From an uncultured bacterium (GTDB lineage: Bacteria; Bacillota_I; Bacilli_A; Acholeplasmatales; Anaeroplasmataceae), in the NCBI GenBank assembly GCA_949292525.1, contig CASEZJ010000006.1:1-37322 (forward strand): a stretch of DNA of 37,322 nt, given 5' to 3'. Made by a program: the position numbers and the translations under genes. This document shows positions 1 to 6,624 of the stretch, one piece after another. Under the pieces are notes generated by a model that made no database searches, was not told the origin of the DNA, and was given only the letters and a program-made list of their open reading frames with translations. The first letter of the stretch is position 1, and each line of letters opens with the position of its first letter.

Positions 1-49
1 AATGAAAAAGTTTTCATTAAAAAATGCTTAAAATCAAACGTTTTCTTAC

Positions 50-77
50 TTGTAATATTATAAAATCCTCCTATAAT
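50..77 (+). promoter_or_regulatory. Promoter of the 53-aa membrane protein gene
   Basis: A -35-like TTGTAA (50-55) is followed after 16 bases by a perfect TATAAT (72-77). The expected transcript start is near 84, leaving a short leader that holds the AGGAGGT ribosome binding site at 97-103. Confidence 0.7.
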
Positions 78-110
78 AGAGCCGACTTAAATAGATAGGA
101 GGTATTTTTA

Positions 111-272
111 ATGTCATTAATAATTTTAACATTCTTAGCTGTGTTAGTATTAATTGGAGGAATCTATTTAGCCGTTAAAAAAGAAAGTAAGCTTATGAAA
201 TTTGGTGCAGTAGTTCTTACAGTTGTTGTATTAGCTCAGTTAGCTTTAACATCATATTTCATTTTGTTATAA
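111..272 (+). CDS. Small two-helix membrane protein, 53 aa, function unknown
   Basis: I do not recognise the family. The ATG at 111 sits 7 bases after a full AGGAGGT, so the start is well supported. The protein is almost entirely hydrophobic: one membrane helix at about residues 3-22, a short basic loop (AVKKESKLMK, 21-30), and a second helix at about 31-52. This is the shape of a hairpin membrane microprotein. It is a single-gene unit with its own promoter and a strong terminator directly after the stop. A type I toxin or a structural microprotein are both possible. I see no antisense RNA signal that would favour the toxin idea. Confidence 0.7.
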   Translation: MSLIILTFLAVLVLIGGIYLAVKKESKLMKFGAVVLTVVVLAQLALTSYFILL

Positions 273-283
273 TATGTAAAAAG

Positions 284-308
284 TGCCAGCAAGTGCTGGC
301 ATTTTTTT
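284..308. terminator. Bidirectional terminator between convergent genes
   Basis: A perfect 7-bp stem TGCCAGC/GCTGGCA (284-290, 295-301) with loop AAGT is followed by TTTTTTT on the plus strand. On the minus strand the same stem is followed by CTTTTTAC. It can end the small membrane gene and the CofE-like gene arriving from the other side. Confidence 0.9.
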
Positions 309-1494
309 ATTGATTAGAATAATTAGCAAAATAATTTTGGATTAAGATTACTGGTGTGCCCTTATCCCCTGAACCTGATGTAAGATCTGATAAACTTCCT
401 AAAAGATCTGTTAATTGACGTGGTGTAGTTCCTTGAGTTTCCATTTTACCAACTAAATTACTATCTTTTTCTTTAATTAGTTTAATCATTGCTTTTTGTA
501 ATTCTTCACCTTTTAAGTCTTTAAGGGCGTTATCAGAAATATACTTTAATTTCAATTCATTTGGTGTACCAATTAAGCCTTTTGTATAAGCTGGTGATAC
601 AACGGGGTCAGCAAGTTCCCAAATTCCGCCTTGAGGGTCTTTAAATGCTCCATCACCATAAACCATTACTTCAACATTTTTGTTAAACATTTTTTTAAGT
701 CTAGCTTGGACATCTTCAACTAAAGCTTGACAGTTTCTTGGGAATAGTTTAACTGAATTGTCAGTAGCTAAATTAGAACCTAATAGACCATATTTTTCGT
801 TATAGCCTGAACCATCTACACTTTCAGTTAAGATTTCATCTAAACAATAAACTTTTTTTACACCGTTTTTTAATAAGATTTTCTTATTTCTTTTTCTTTC
901 ATGAATTGAAGCAACTATTACGCTATCTGTATATTTTAAAATTGCTTTAGGATCATTTGCTAAAATGATTTCGCATTCGCATTCACAAGCATTTTTATAA
1001 TATTCAATATAATCTACGCCCGTAAATTCATGAACTGTATTTGGGAATATCTTTTTAAATTCACTAGCTGTAAAGACATCAGAATAAGGATTAATACCTG
1101 AATCAAATAATAAATCTGGTGATATTAATTTATTTCCAACTTCATCACCTGGATATGATAATTGAATAATTAGTTTCTTTACGCCTCTAGAAATACCTTT
1201 TAAGAGCATAGAGAATCTATTTCTACTCATGATCGGGAAAATAAGACCTACTGTGTCATCACCAAATTTGTTTTTTACATCTTTAGCTATTTGATCAGCT
1301 GTAGCATAGTTACCTTGGGAAATACCAACAACAGCCTCAGTGATAGCCACCACATCGCGATCATTGATTTCAATTTTTGCTTCTTCAACACATTTACAAA
1401 TTGAATCGACAACGATTGAAGCTAAATCGTCACCTTTTTTAATTATTGGAGTTCTAACTCCTCTTGATATTGTACCACTATATTTCATTTTCAT
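307..1494 (-). CDS. Coenzyme F420-0:L-glutamate ligase-like (CofE-like) protein
   Basis: The 395-aa product looks like the F420_ligase family (PF01996) proteins annotated in many Firmicutes. The N-terminus (SRGVRTPIIKKGDDLASIV), the segment DRDVVAITEAVVGISQG (about 45-61) and the late motif GDGAFKDPQGG...WELADPVVSPA (about 279-301) are the parts I recognise. True CofE adds glutamates to coenzyme F420 using GTP. This lineage is not known for F420, so the substrate here is probably different and the call is to family only. The start is the upstream of two close ATGs, 4 bases after AGGAAG. The gene is divergent from a LysR regulator, which suggests control by it. Confidence 0.65.
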   Translation of the reverse strand: MKMKYSGTISRGVRTPIIKKGDDLASIVVDSICKCVEEAKIEINDRDVVAITEAVVGISQGNYATADQIAKDVKNKFGDDTVGLIFPIMSRNRFSMLLKGISRGVKKLIIQLSYPGDEVGNKLISPDLLFDSGINPYSDVFTASEFKKIFPNTVHEFTGVDYIEYYKNACECECEIILANDPKAILKYTDSVIVASIHERKRNKKILLKNGVKKVYCLDEILTESVDGSGYNEKYGLLGSNLATDNSVKLFPRNCQALVEDVQARLKKMFNKNVEVMVYGDGAFKDPQGGIWELADPVVSPAYTKGLIGTPNELKLKYISDNALKDLKGEELQKAMIKLIKEKDSNLVGKMETQGTTPRQLTDLLGSLSDLTSGSGDKGTPVILIQNYFANYSNQ

Positions 1495-1505
1495 TCACTT
1501 CCTGC

Positions 1506-1533
1506 TTGATTTTAACAAAATATATGGTATAAG
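1506..1533 (+). promoter_or_regulatory. Possible promoter of the LysR-type regulator
   Basis: TTGATT (1506-1511) and TATAAG (1528-1533) are spaced 16 bases apart in the 81-base gap between divergent genes. The gap is so AT-rich that other assignments are possible. I could not pick out a convincing LysR operator. Confidence 0.35.
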
Positions 1534-1575
1534 TAAAATATATATTAATTATATTTGATATAAGGAGTGCTTATA

Positions 1576-2454
1576 ATGATTAACGATTTAAATCAACTGA
1601 AAATATTTCATGTCGTAGCCAATCTAGAAAGTGTGTCTAAAGCCGCTAACAAACTACATATATCGCAGCCTGCCGTTTCCCAAAGCATTAAAAACTTAGA
1701 AATAGAAATTGGTTTTCCTTTATTTATTAGAACGAACAAAGGTGTAAAATTAACTAATGAAGGAAAAGAAATCTATATATACTCTAATAATATATTTAGG
1801 CAAGTAGAATTATTAAACCAAACCTTGCAAGATCTATCAACCCTTGAAGCTGGTATATTAAATATTGGGGCATCTGATACTATATGTAAATATTATTTAA
1901 TTGATATTTTAAAAAAGTTTGAAGAAAAATATCCTAAAATCAGGTATAGAGTTACAAATTGTACTACTACTGAATCACTAAATCTCTTAAAATCCCATGA
2001 TGTAGATATAGCTTTTATACATACACCAATAGCTAATAACAATTTTTCCTATCTTAATTGTCTTCGTTTAGATGATGTTTTTGTATGTTCATATGATTTT
2101 GATGATTCAAAAATAAATGATCTTTCTGATTTGACTAAATATAGAACGCTCTTGTTAGAAGAAACTAGCCATTCTAGAAGAGCATTAAATAATAATTTAT
2201 TAAAGTATAATGTTATATTAAAACCTAAGTTTGAATTGGCTTCTCTTGATTTATTAATTGAGTTTTGTAAGAAAAATATGGGTATTATTTGTGTTTCTAA
2301 GCAATATATAAAAAATGAATTAAAAAACAAAGAGTTGAAAATTATTAATATAAAAGAAAAGCTAGAACAAAGATATATAGCTCTAGCTTATGATGCTTTA
2401 TATATGTCTAATGCGGCAAAAAAATTATTAGATTATATTAAAAATGCAAGCTAA
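1576..2454 (+). CDS. LysR-type transcriptional regulator
   Basis: The 292-aa protein has the typical LysR layout. The N-terminal winged helix-turn-helix spans about residues 1-60, with the family signature AANKLHISQPAVSQSIKNLE and then FIRTNKGVKLTNEG. A periplasmic-binding-protein-like effector domain follows from about residue 90 to the end. I start at ATG 1576 rather than GTG 1567 because AAGGAG at 1562-1567 is 8 bases before that ATG and would overlap the GTG. LysR proteins usually control a divergent neighbour, here the CofE-like gene. The effector is unknown. Confidence 0.9.
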   Translation: MINDLNQLKIFHVVANLESVSKAANKLHISQPAVSQSIKNLEIEIGFPLFIRTNKGVKLTNEGKEIYIYSNNIFRQVELLNQTLQDLSTLEAGILNIGASDTICKYYLIDILKKFEEKYPKIRYRVTNCTTTESLNLLKSHDVDIAFIHTPIANNNFSYLNCLRLDDVFVCSYDFDDSKINDLSDLTKYRTLLLEETSHSRRALNNNLLKYNVILKPKFELASLDLLIEFCKKNMGIICVSKQYIKNELKNKELKIINIKEKLEQRYIALAYDALYMSNAAKKLLDYIKNAS

Positions 2455-2469
2455 TTGGGCTTGCGTTTT
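2441..2469. terminator. Bidirectional terminator holding the LysR stop codon
   Basis: AAAATGCAAGC (2441-2451) pairs with GCTTGCGTTTT (2459-2469) to give an 11-bp stem with one wobble. The LysR stop codon TAA lies in the loop. The A/T ends provide a T-run in both directions, fitting the convergent GrpB gene. Confidence 0.8.
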
Positions 2470-2989
2470 AATATTTATTAAATTCTATTAATGCATAGAC
2501 TTCAATTTCTTTAACAAATTTATCTTTACCATTACAATAACTTTCGATGTCATATGGAAATTTGTTTGCTAGATCTTCTTTTAGTTTAGAATATTCTAAT
2601 GCTTTATCATTATGTTTAATTAAGTAATCTCTAAAAGCTAAATGTCTAGTTAAATTATATTTATCATCTTTAGTAAATATATGTATTTGATGAGTTCTAT
2701 TATCATTACCTTTTCTTAAGTAACGTCTACCTTTAATCCCAAATTCACCTAAATATTCATATCCTATTTTTATAAATTCATCTTTAATAGCATCAACTTG
2801 TTCTAATGAGTTAACACTAATTAAAATATCTATAATTGGTTTAGATTTAATATTAGGAATAGCTGTTGAACCTATATGGTATATAGAAACTAAATTATCC
2901 TTTAATATCGGGATAATTAGTTTTTTTTCATTCTCATAAATTTGAGGATAATTTTTATTATAATCTTTTACTATGACATGTTGACTCAC
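2468..2989 (-). CDS. GrpB family protein (UPF0157, nucleotidyltransferase fold)
   Basis: The 173-aa product matches the GrpB family in length and motifs: the signature HIGSTAIPNIKSKPIIDILI at about 37-56, GRRYLRK near 105, and the middle THQIHIF...HLAFRDYL segment. The family has a nucleotidyltransferase-like fold but no settled reaction. Translation probably begins at GTG (2987-2989) with AGGTG at 2995-2999 six bases upstream. It is the last gene of a minus-strand set after the DpnD-like and MazG-like genes and ends at the shared terminator with LysR. Confidence 0.85.
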   Translation of the reverse strand: MSQHVIVKDYNKNYPQIYENEKKLIIPILKDNLVSIYHIGSTAIPNIKSKPIIDILISVNSLEQVDAIKDEFIKIGYEYLGEFGIKGRRYLRKGNDNRTHQIHIFTKDDKYNLTRHLAFRDYLIKHNDKALEYSKLKEDLANKFPYDIESYCNGKDKFVKEIEVYALIEFNKY

Positions 2990-3001
2990 TATAACACCTA
3001 C

Positions 3002-3166
3002 TTAATTTATTATATTAATTTCTACATCTATAAAGTTTGTCTCATCTAATATTATTTCTTCATTATAATATTTTTCTTTAGCTAGTCTTATTGCTTCAAC
3101 ATCAGAACAAGCTTCAATTTCAATTGTTTTTTGTAATGTTTCTGTGAATTCAATTTTATATTTCAT
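3002..3166 (-). CDS. DpnD/PcfM-like small protein, 54 aa
   Basis: This short ORF starts ATG at 3166 with AGGAAA just upstream and ends 12 bases before the GrpB gene. The product opens MKYKIEFTETLQKTIEIEA, continues with an acidic helix (DVEAIRLAKEKYYNEEI), and ends in the short segment LDETNFIDVEI. This pattern is that of the DpnD/PcfM-like family (PF14207), small acidic proteins found in plasmid, phage and restriction contexts. Their function is not known. It lies 10 bases after the MazG-like gene, so co-transcription is likely. Confidence 0.7.
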   Translation of the reverse strand: MKYKIEFTETLQKTIEIEACSDVEAIRLAKEKYYNEEIILDETNFIDVEINIIN

Positions 3167-3176
3167 ATATAGTTTC

Positions 3177-3506
3177 CTAATTTAATTTATCATATTTAGT
3201 AGCAATACCCCTGCATTTATCTACCGGGTATTTGTTTGCTGTTTTTTGCATTTTATTTTTAACAATCTCAATTGGATCTAATTTTAATACCATTGCCATT
3301 TGTAAGCAATAGTTTAGAACATCTGCTAATTCTTCTTTTACTGATTCTAAATCATATTCATCATCTGACCATTGAAAACATTCTAACAATTCGGCGGCTT
3401 CAATAGAAATTGATTTAGCTAATTTATCTGGTTTGTGAAATTTATCCCAATCGCGTTCTTTATTAAATCTATCTATTTCCTTTATCAATTCATCTAATCT
3501 TTCCAT
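3177..3506 (-). CDS. MazG-like nucleotide pyrophosphohydrolase
   Basis: The 109-aa protein is an all-alpha NTP pyrophosphatase of the MazG / RS21-C6 (dCTPase-like) type, which hydrolyses nucleoside triphosphates to monophosphate and PPi with Mg2+. The metal motif is visible as E36-A-A-E39 and E59-L-A-D62, after the typical HKPDKLAKSISIEAAELLECF. I start at ATG 3506, which has GGAG seven bases upstream, not at the longer upstream in-frame start. Proteins of this type often follow DUF2075 helicase genes, and a fragment of such a gene lies immediately upstream here. Confidence 0.85.
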   Translation of the reverse strand: MERLDELIKEIDRFNKERDWDKFHKPDKLAKSISIEAAELLECFQWSDDEYDLESVKEELADVLNYCLQMAMVLKLDPIEIVKNKMQKTANKYPVDKCRGIATKYDKLN

Positions 3507-3508
3507 GT

Positions 3509-3646
3509 TTATCTCCTTACGCAAGCTAATCTTTTCTTAATGTATTCAGAAAGTTCTCTATCTTCACAATACACAAAACAACCTTTTTGTCCTCGTGATA
3601 ATAATACATATATTATATAAAATAAATTAGCTCTAACACCATAAAA
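3509..3646 (-). pseudogene. C-terminal remnant of a DUF2075 (Schlafen group 3-like) helicase
   Basis: An open frame without a start codon ends at TAA 3509-3511, three bases before the MazG-like ATG. Its product holds YVLLSRGQKGCFVYCEDREL then SEYIKKRL. This closely resembles the extreme C-terminus of DUF2075 proteins (consensus of the type RVLLTRGMKGCYVYCEDKAL). About 45 codons survive; everything upstream is replaced by the stop codon of the Dam-type methyltransferase gene at 3647. This is what a deletion or insertion through the helicase gene would leave, so it marks one edge of the defence island. Confidence 0.65.
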
Positions 3647-4963
3647 CTATAAAATTTCTTCTTTATCAATAGAGTACATCCACTCTACCCAAGCACGAAT
3701 AGTTGAGGCTCTTCTATTTACTGTTGATTCAGCCATCTTTGGATTTGCTTTTGCTATTTCGCTTTTTATAGCATCAACATTGACTCTTCTTTCCTTTTTA
3801 TAAGTAGTATATGGAATAGAAAACATTTCATTTTCCATTAGTTGATAATAAATGTCCTTCTTTACTTCTACTTCATTACCACGAATTGCATTAGCTCTAT
3901 CAGTAAATTTTTTGTTATGTGTCAAATATTTTAAATATAGTAAAGCGGATAAATAATATGCTACTTGTCTAATAGTAGTTACACCAATTAACTCACAAGC
4001 TCGTTGCTTATCAATTAAGATAGATTCATCAGACATAAGTGTTTTAATTATTTTATTCATATCATTTGCTTGAGGAAATGGTATACTATTTGGAATTCCC
4101 CAAAAAATTGCTTCTTTTCCAGTTTTTCTATCTCCGCCATTACAATTAATACTTCTCAATGTGGCAAATTGGTTGATATCATAGAAAATCTTGTAATGTG
4201 GATCTTGTTCAAATAGATTAAGTACCTTAGTTGTAGCGTTATTACTTACTATAACAAAAGCTCCCCTGTTGATTGCCCTATCACAAATTTCTTTTAATCT
4301 AATAAAATCTTCAAAAGTGAAACCTTTCATTTGATATTTAGTGAAGCCGTCATCATCTTCATAATCATAAGGTGGATCTATGTATATGATATCACCATCA
4401 CCGGCCTTATCAATTGCATATTCATATGAACCATTCATTATTTCAATTTGATTATCTTCAGAGGATAAATAATTATGAATTTCTGTAATGTTTTCTCTAT
4501 CACAAATAGTAGGATTTTTATACCTTCCAATTGGTGTATTAAATTGTCCTTTACTATTAACTCTATACAAACCATTGTAACATGTACGGTTCAAAAATAT
4601 CATTCTAGCTGCACGTTCTACATCAGTATGATTATCGGGCCAGCCTTCCTCTCTATCCCAAGAGCGAATTTCATAATAATAGTCATCTGGATCAGTCTTA
4701 TATGCAAATGCATGTTCATCTAATGCGTCAATCAATTCAAGATACTGGTCAGATTTTATGATCTGATATGCATTAATTAAATCTGAATTAAGGTCATTAA
4801 TAATAGCTTTTTTGGGTCTTTTAGCAAAGAAAACAGCTCCACCGCCTAAAAATGGTTCAATATAAGTGAATGACGGAGTATTAACAATTGAATCTTCAAT
4901 AAATTCATTTATTCTATTCAATATTTGGCGTTTCCCACCAGCCCATTTTACAAACGGTTTCAT
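3647..4963 (-). CDS. Dam-family DNA adenine N6-methyltransferase with C-terminal extension
   Basis: The 438-aa protein belongs to the D12 class (PF02086) of DNA adenine methyltransferases. The SAM-binding start FVKWAGGKRQ (4-13), the EPFLGGGAVFF motif (about 36-46) and the catalytic DPPY motif (about 196-199) are all present in Dam order. The methyltransferase domain ends near residue 295. A further ~140 residues carry helical, basic sequence (IGVTTIRQVAYYLSALLYLK; STVNRRASTIRAWVEWMY) not found in Dam itself, perhaps a specificity or contact domain. It is the last gene of a six-gene operon; AGGAG at the stop of the preceding gene serves as its ribosome binding site. It would provide the self-mark of the system. 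Confidence 0.9.
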   Translation of the reverse strand: MKPFVKWAGGKRQILNRINEFIEDSIVNTPSFTYIEPFLGGGAVFFAKRPKKAIINDLNSDLINAYQIIKSDQYLELIDALDEHAFAYKTDPDDYYYEIRSWDREEGWPDNHTDVERAARMIFLNRTCYNGLYRVNSKGQFNTPIGRYKNPTICDRENITEIHNYLSSEDNQIEIMNGSYEYAIDKAGDGDIIYIDPPYDYEDDDGFTKYQMKGFTFEDFIRLKEICDRAINRGAFVIVSNNATTKVLNLFEQDPHYKIFYDINQFATLRSINCNGGDRKTGKEAIFWGIPNSIPFPQANDMNKIIKTLMSDESILIDKQRACELIGVTTIRQVAYYLSALLYLKYLTHNKKFTDRANAIRGNEVEVKKDIYYQLMENEMFSIPYTTYKKERRVNVDAIKSEIAKANPKMAESTVNRRASTIRAWVEWMYSIDKEEIL

Positions 4964-4977
4964 AAAGATATCAACTC

Positions 4978-5709
4978 CTATGCCAATAATTCAAGCATTT
5001 TTTCGTATACCATTTGTTCCATATCCTCTTCTGATATAGAATCAAGTAATCTTACACTGCCAATAAAAGAAATAGCTTTTGCAAGTTCAGAATAAACATT
5101 AGACTCTTTCCCCTTTTCGTCAATGGCTCTCTTTTCACCCTTTAAAGCCCCTCTAACAATATGTTCTTCTGATGAATAATTACGCCATGTCAATTCACGG
5201 AATCTTAAAGGGTTTTCAATAACCCATTTTGTAAGATGATAGGGGTCAGCTGCCCTTTCATCATAAGATAATGAAACGCGGAAATAACAACGGGATAATA
5301 CACCAAACATTAGTCCTCGACGGACACCTTGTCCATGCATCCACATATTATTTATTGTTGATGTACCATTAATCGTCATCATATTTTTAACTATACCATA
5401 AAATTTCTCAAAATGCAGCCATAACCAAAAGCATTGATCAGTTAAAATATATCTTGGTAAATTCCTACAGCTTTCGTAAATGGAAATAGAATTTTGTAAA
5501 TCAATGCCTTTATCCTTTGAATTAGGATTATCAATAAGTATAAAATCATCTATTTCAAATTTCTTTTCAGTAAACATTGGTTGAGGGAATTCAGTATAAA
5601 TCCAATCATTAGTTAAATTATCTTGAATCTTCTTTGTGATAGATGCTAGATTCTTTTTTAAATGATTTAAAGCATCTTCATTTAGCATTTTAATGTGAAT
5701 CTTACTCAC
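4978..5709 (-). CDS. DUF6339-like protein of the defence operon, 243 aa
   Basis: The product resembles DUF6339 proteins: an N-terminal strand plus NEDALNHLKKNL, a central aromatic segment (LTDQCFWLWLHFEKFYGIV), then RRGLMFGVLSRCYFRVSLSYDER and LTKWVIENPLRFRELTWRN. No catalytic motif is evident and the function is unknown. I start at GTG 5707-5709, which overlaps the end of the upstream gene by 8 bases and has GGTGA five bases before it. The start gives the family-like opening SKIHIKMLNEDAL. Dam follows after 14 bases. Tight packing between the ATPase module and Dam suggests it works in the same complex. Confidence 0.6.
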   Translation of the reverse strand: MSKIHIKMLNEDALNHLKKNLASITKKIQDNLTNDWIYTEFPQPMFTEKKFEIDDFILIDNPNSKDKGIDLQNSISIYESCRNLPRYILTDQCFWLWLHFEKFYGIVKNMMTINGTSTINNMWMHGQGVRRGLMFGVLSRCYFRVSLSYDERAADPYHLTKWVIENPLRFRELTWRNYSSEEHIVRGALKGEKRAIDEKGKESNVYSELAKAISFIGSVRLLDSISEEDMEQMVYEKMLELLA

Positions 5710-6622
5710 TAAACTCACCATCCTTTGTTGCATTCTTTGTTTCATCCACAAGTTTCTTTAAAGAGATACCTAGAGGCTTTCCAAGCAGATTTTGTGCTAA
5801 TTTTACAGGAGATATTTTCTTGAATTCGTCAACTGTTAAATCAGTACCATAAATTTTCTTATAACCATTTACTATAGATCTAAACCACATAAATTTATTT
5901 CCTACATCATCAAGATCATATGATGAATCACTATTAAGATGATTTTTGCATAAGGACAACCCTTCAACTAATGCAGGTACAAGCAACATATTAAAGAAAA
6001 CTTCCATATACGTTGGAACTGTATATATTATCTTGTAATTTTTATATTCGACATCTGACATAGTAATTGTTATCTTTTTTCCTGTATCACATTCAACTAT
6101 ATATGATTCTCCAGCTTCCATGTCATGGCTTGTAACAATTGAGAAGATTGAGTGTGCCATATTATCTGCTTTTTCTTCATGAATAAAAGTTATATAGAAT
6201 CCATCATTTACAGCCAAAATATCATACTTTTCAATTTCAAATTCAATGTCAGCGTAATCCTCATCTACGTCAGCTGTCTTTAGAACAAATTTTCCTTTTG
6301 CTGTTGCAAACATTGAAAAATAAGTTTTTTCTAAGAAATCAGACTTAGATAATTTTATATCTTGTGGTTCTCTTGTTAGCTCAAATGTTTTTCTAAAAAC
6401 TGTATATGAACATTCAACCACGCAACAAATCTTTATTTTTCCTTCGTCAAATAAATCATTTATTAGCTGGCATTCTGTTTCGAACTTAGCATTTTTTAAA
6501 ATGTAATATCTTTCAGTTTCTTCTGGAGTAAAACTAAAGACAAAGTCAGCTTCGCCAAAATTTGAAATACTCTTATTATGATTTAATATAGGATACGGAA
6601 ATATCTTATCTTTAACTAGCAT
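5702..6622 (-). CDS. Unknown protein of the defence operon, 306 aa
   Basis: I do not recognise this family. The protein is acidic, mainly beta-rich in the first 200 residues (alternating short hydrophobic strands, e.g. KIKICCVVECSYTVF and KYDILAVNDGFYITFIHEE) and helical at the end. There is no signal peptide, membrane segment or obvious nuclease motif. I start at ATG 6622, two bases after the ATPase stop, with AAGGAAGG upstream; a longer TTG start at 6649 would overlap the ATPase. Its place between a GHKL ATPase and a DUF6339-like gene suggests a structural or adaptor subunit, which is inference. Confidence 0.75.
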   Translation of the reverse strand: MLVKDKIFPYPILNHNKSISNFGEADFVFSFTPEETERYYILKNAKFETECQLINDLFDEGKIKICCVVECSYTVFRKTFELTREPQDIKLSKSDFLEKTYFSMFATAKGKFVLKTADVDEDYADIEFEIEKYDILAVNDGFYITFIHEEKADNMAHSIFSIVTSHDMEAGESYIVECDTGKKITITMSDVEYKNYKIIYTVPTYMEVFFNMLLVPALVEGLSLCKNHLNSDSSYDLDDVGNKFMWFRSIVNGYKKIYGTDLTVDEFKKISPVKLAQNLLGKPLGISLKKLVDETKNATKDGEFSE

Positions 6623-6624
6623 AA

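Noticed and set aside
1-18. Palindrome AATGAAAA-AG-TTTTCATT at the left edge as a terminator
   Set aside because: No T-run follows on either strand in the right place, and the upstream sequence is missing.
67-102. CCTCCT and AGGAGG pairing as a switch hiding the ribosome binding site
   Set aside because: CCTCCT overlaps the -10 element and would not be in the transcript.
3636-3646. AACACCATAAA shared by the island edge and the IS110 right flank (17180-17190)
   Set aside because: An 11-base AT-rich match in 37 kb is expected by chance; flanking bases do not agree.
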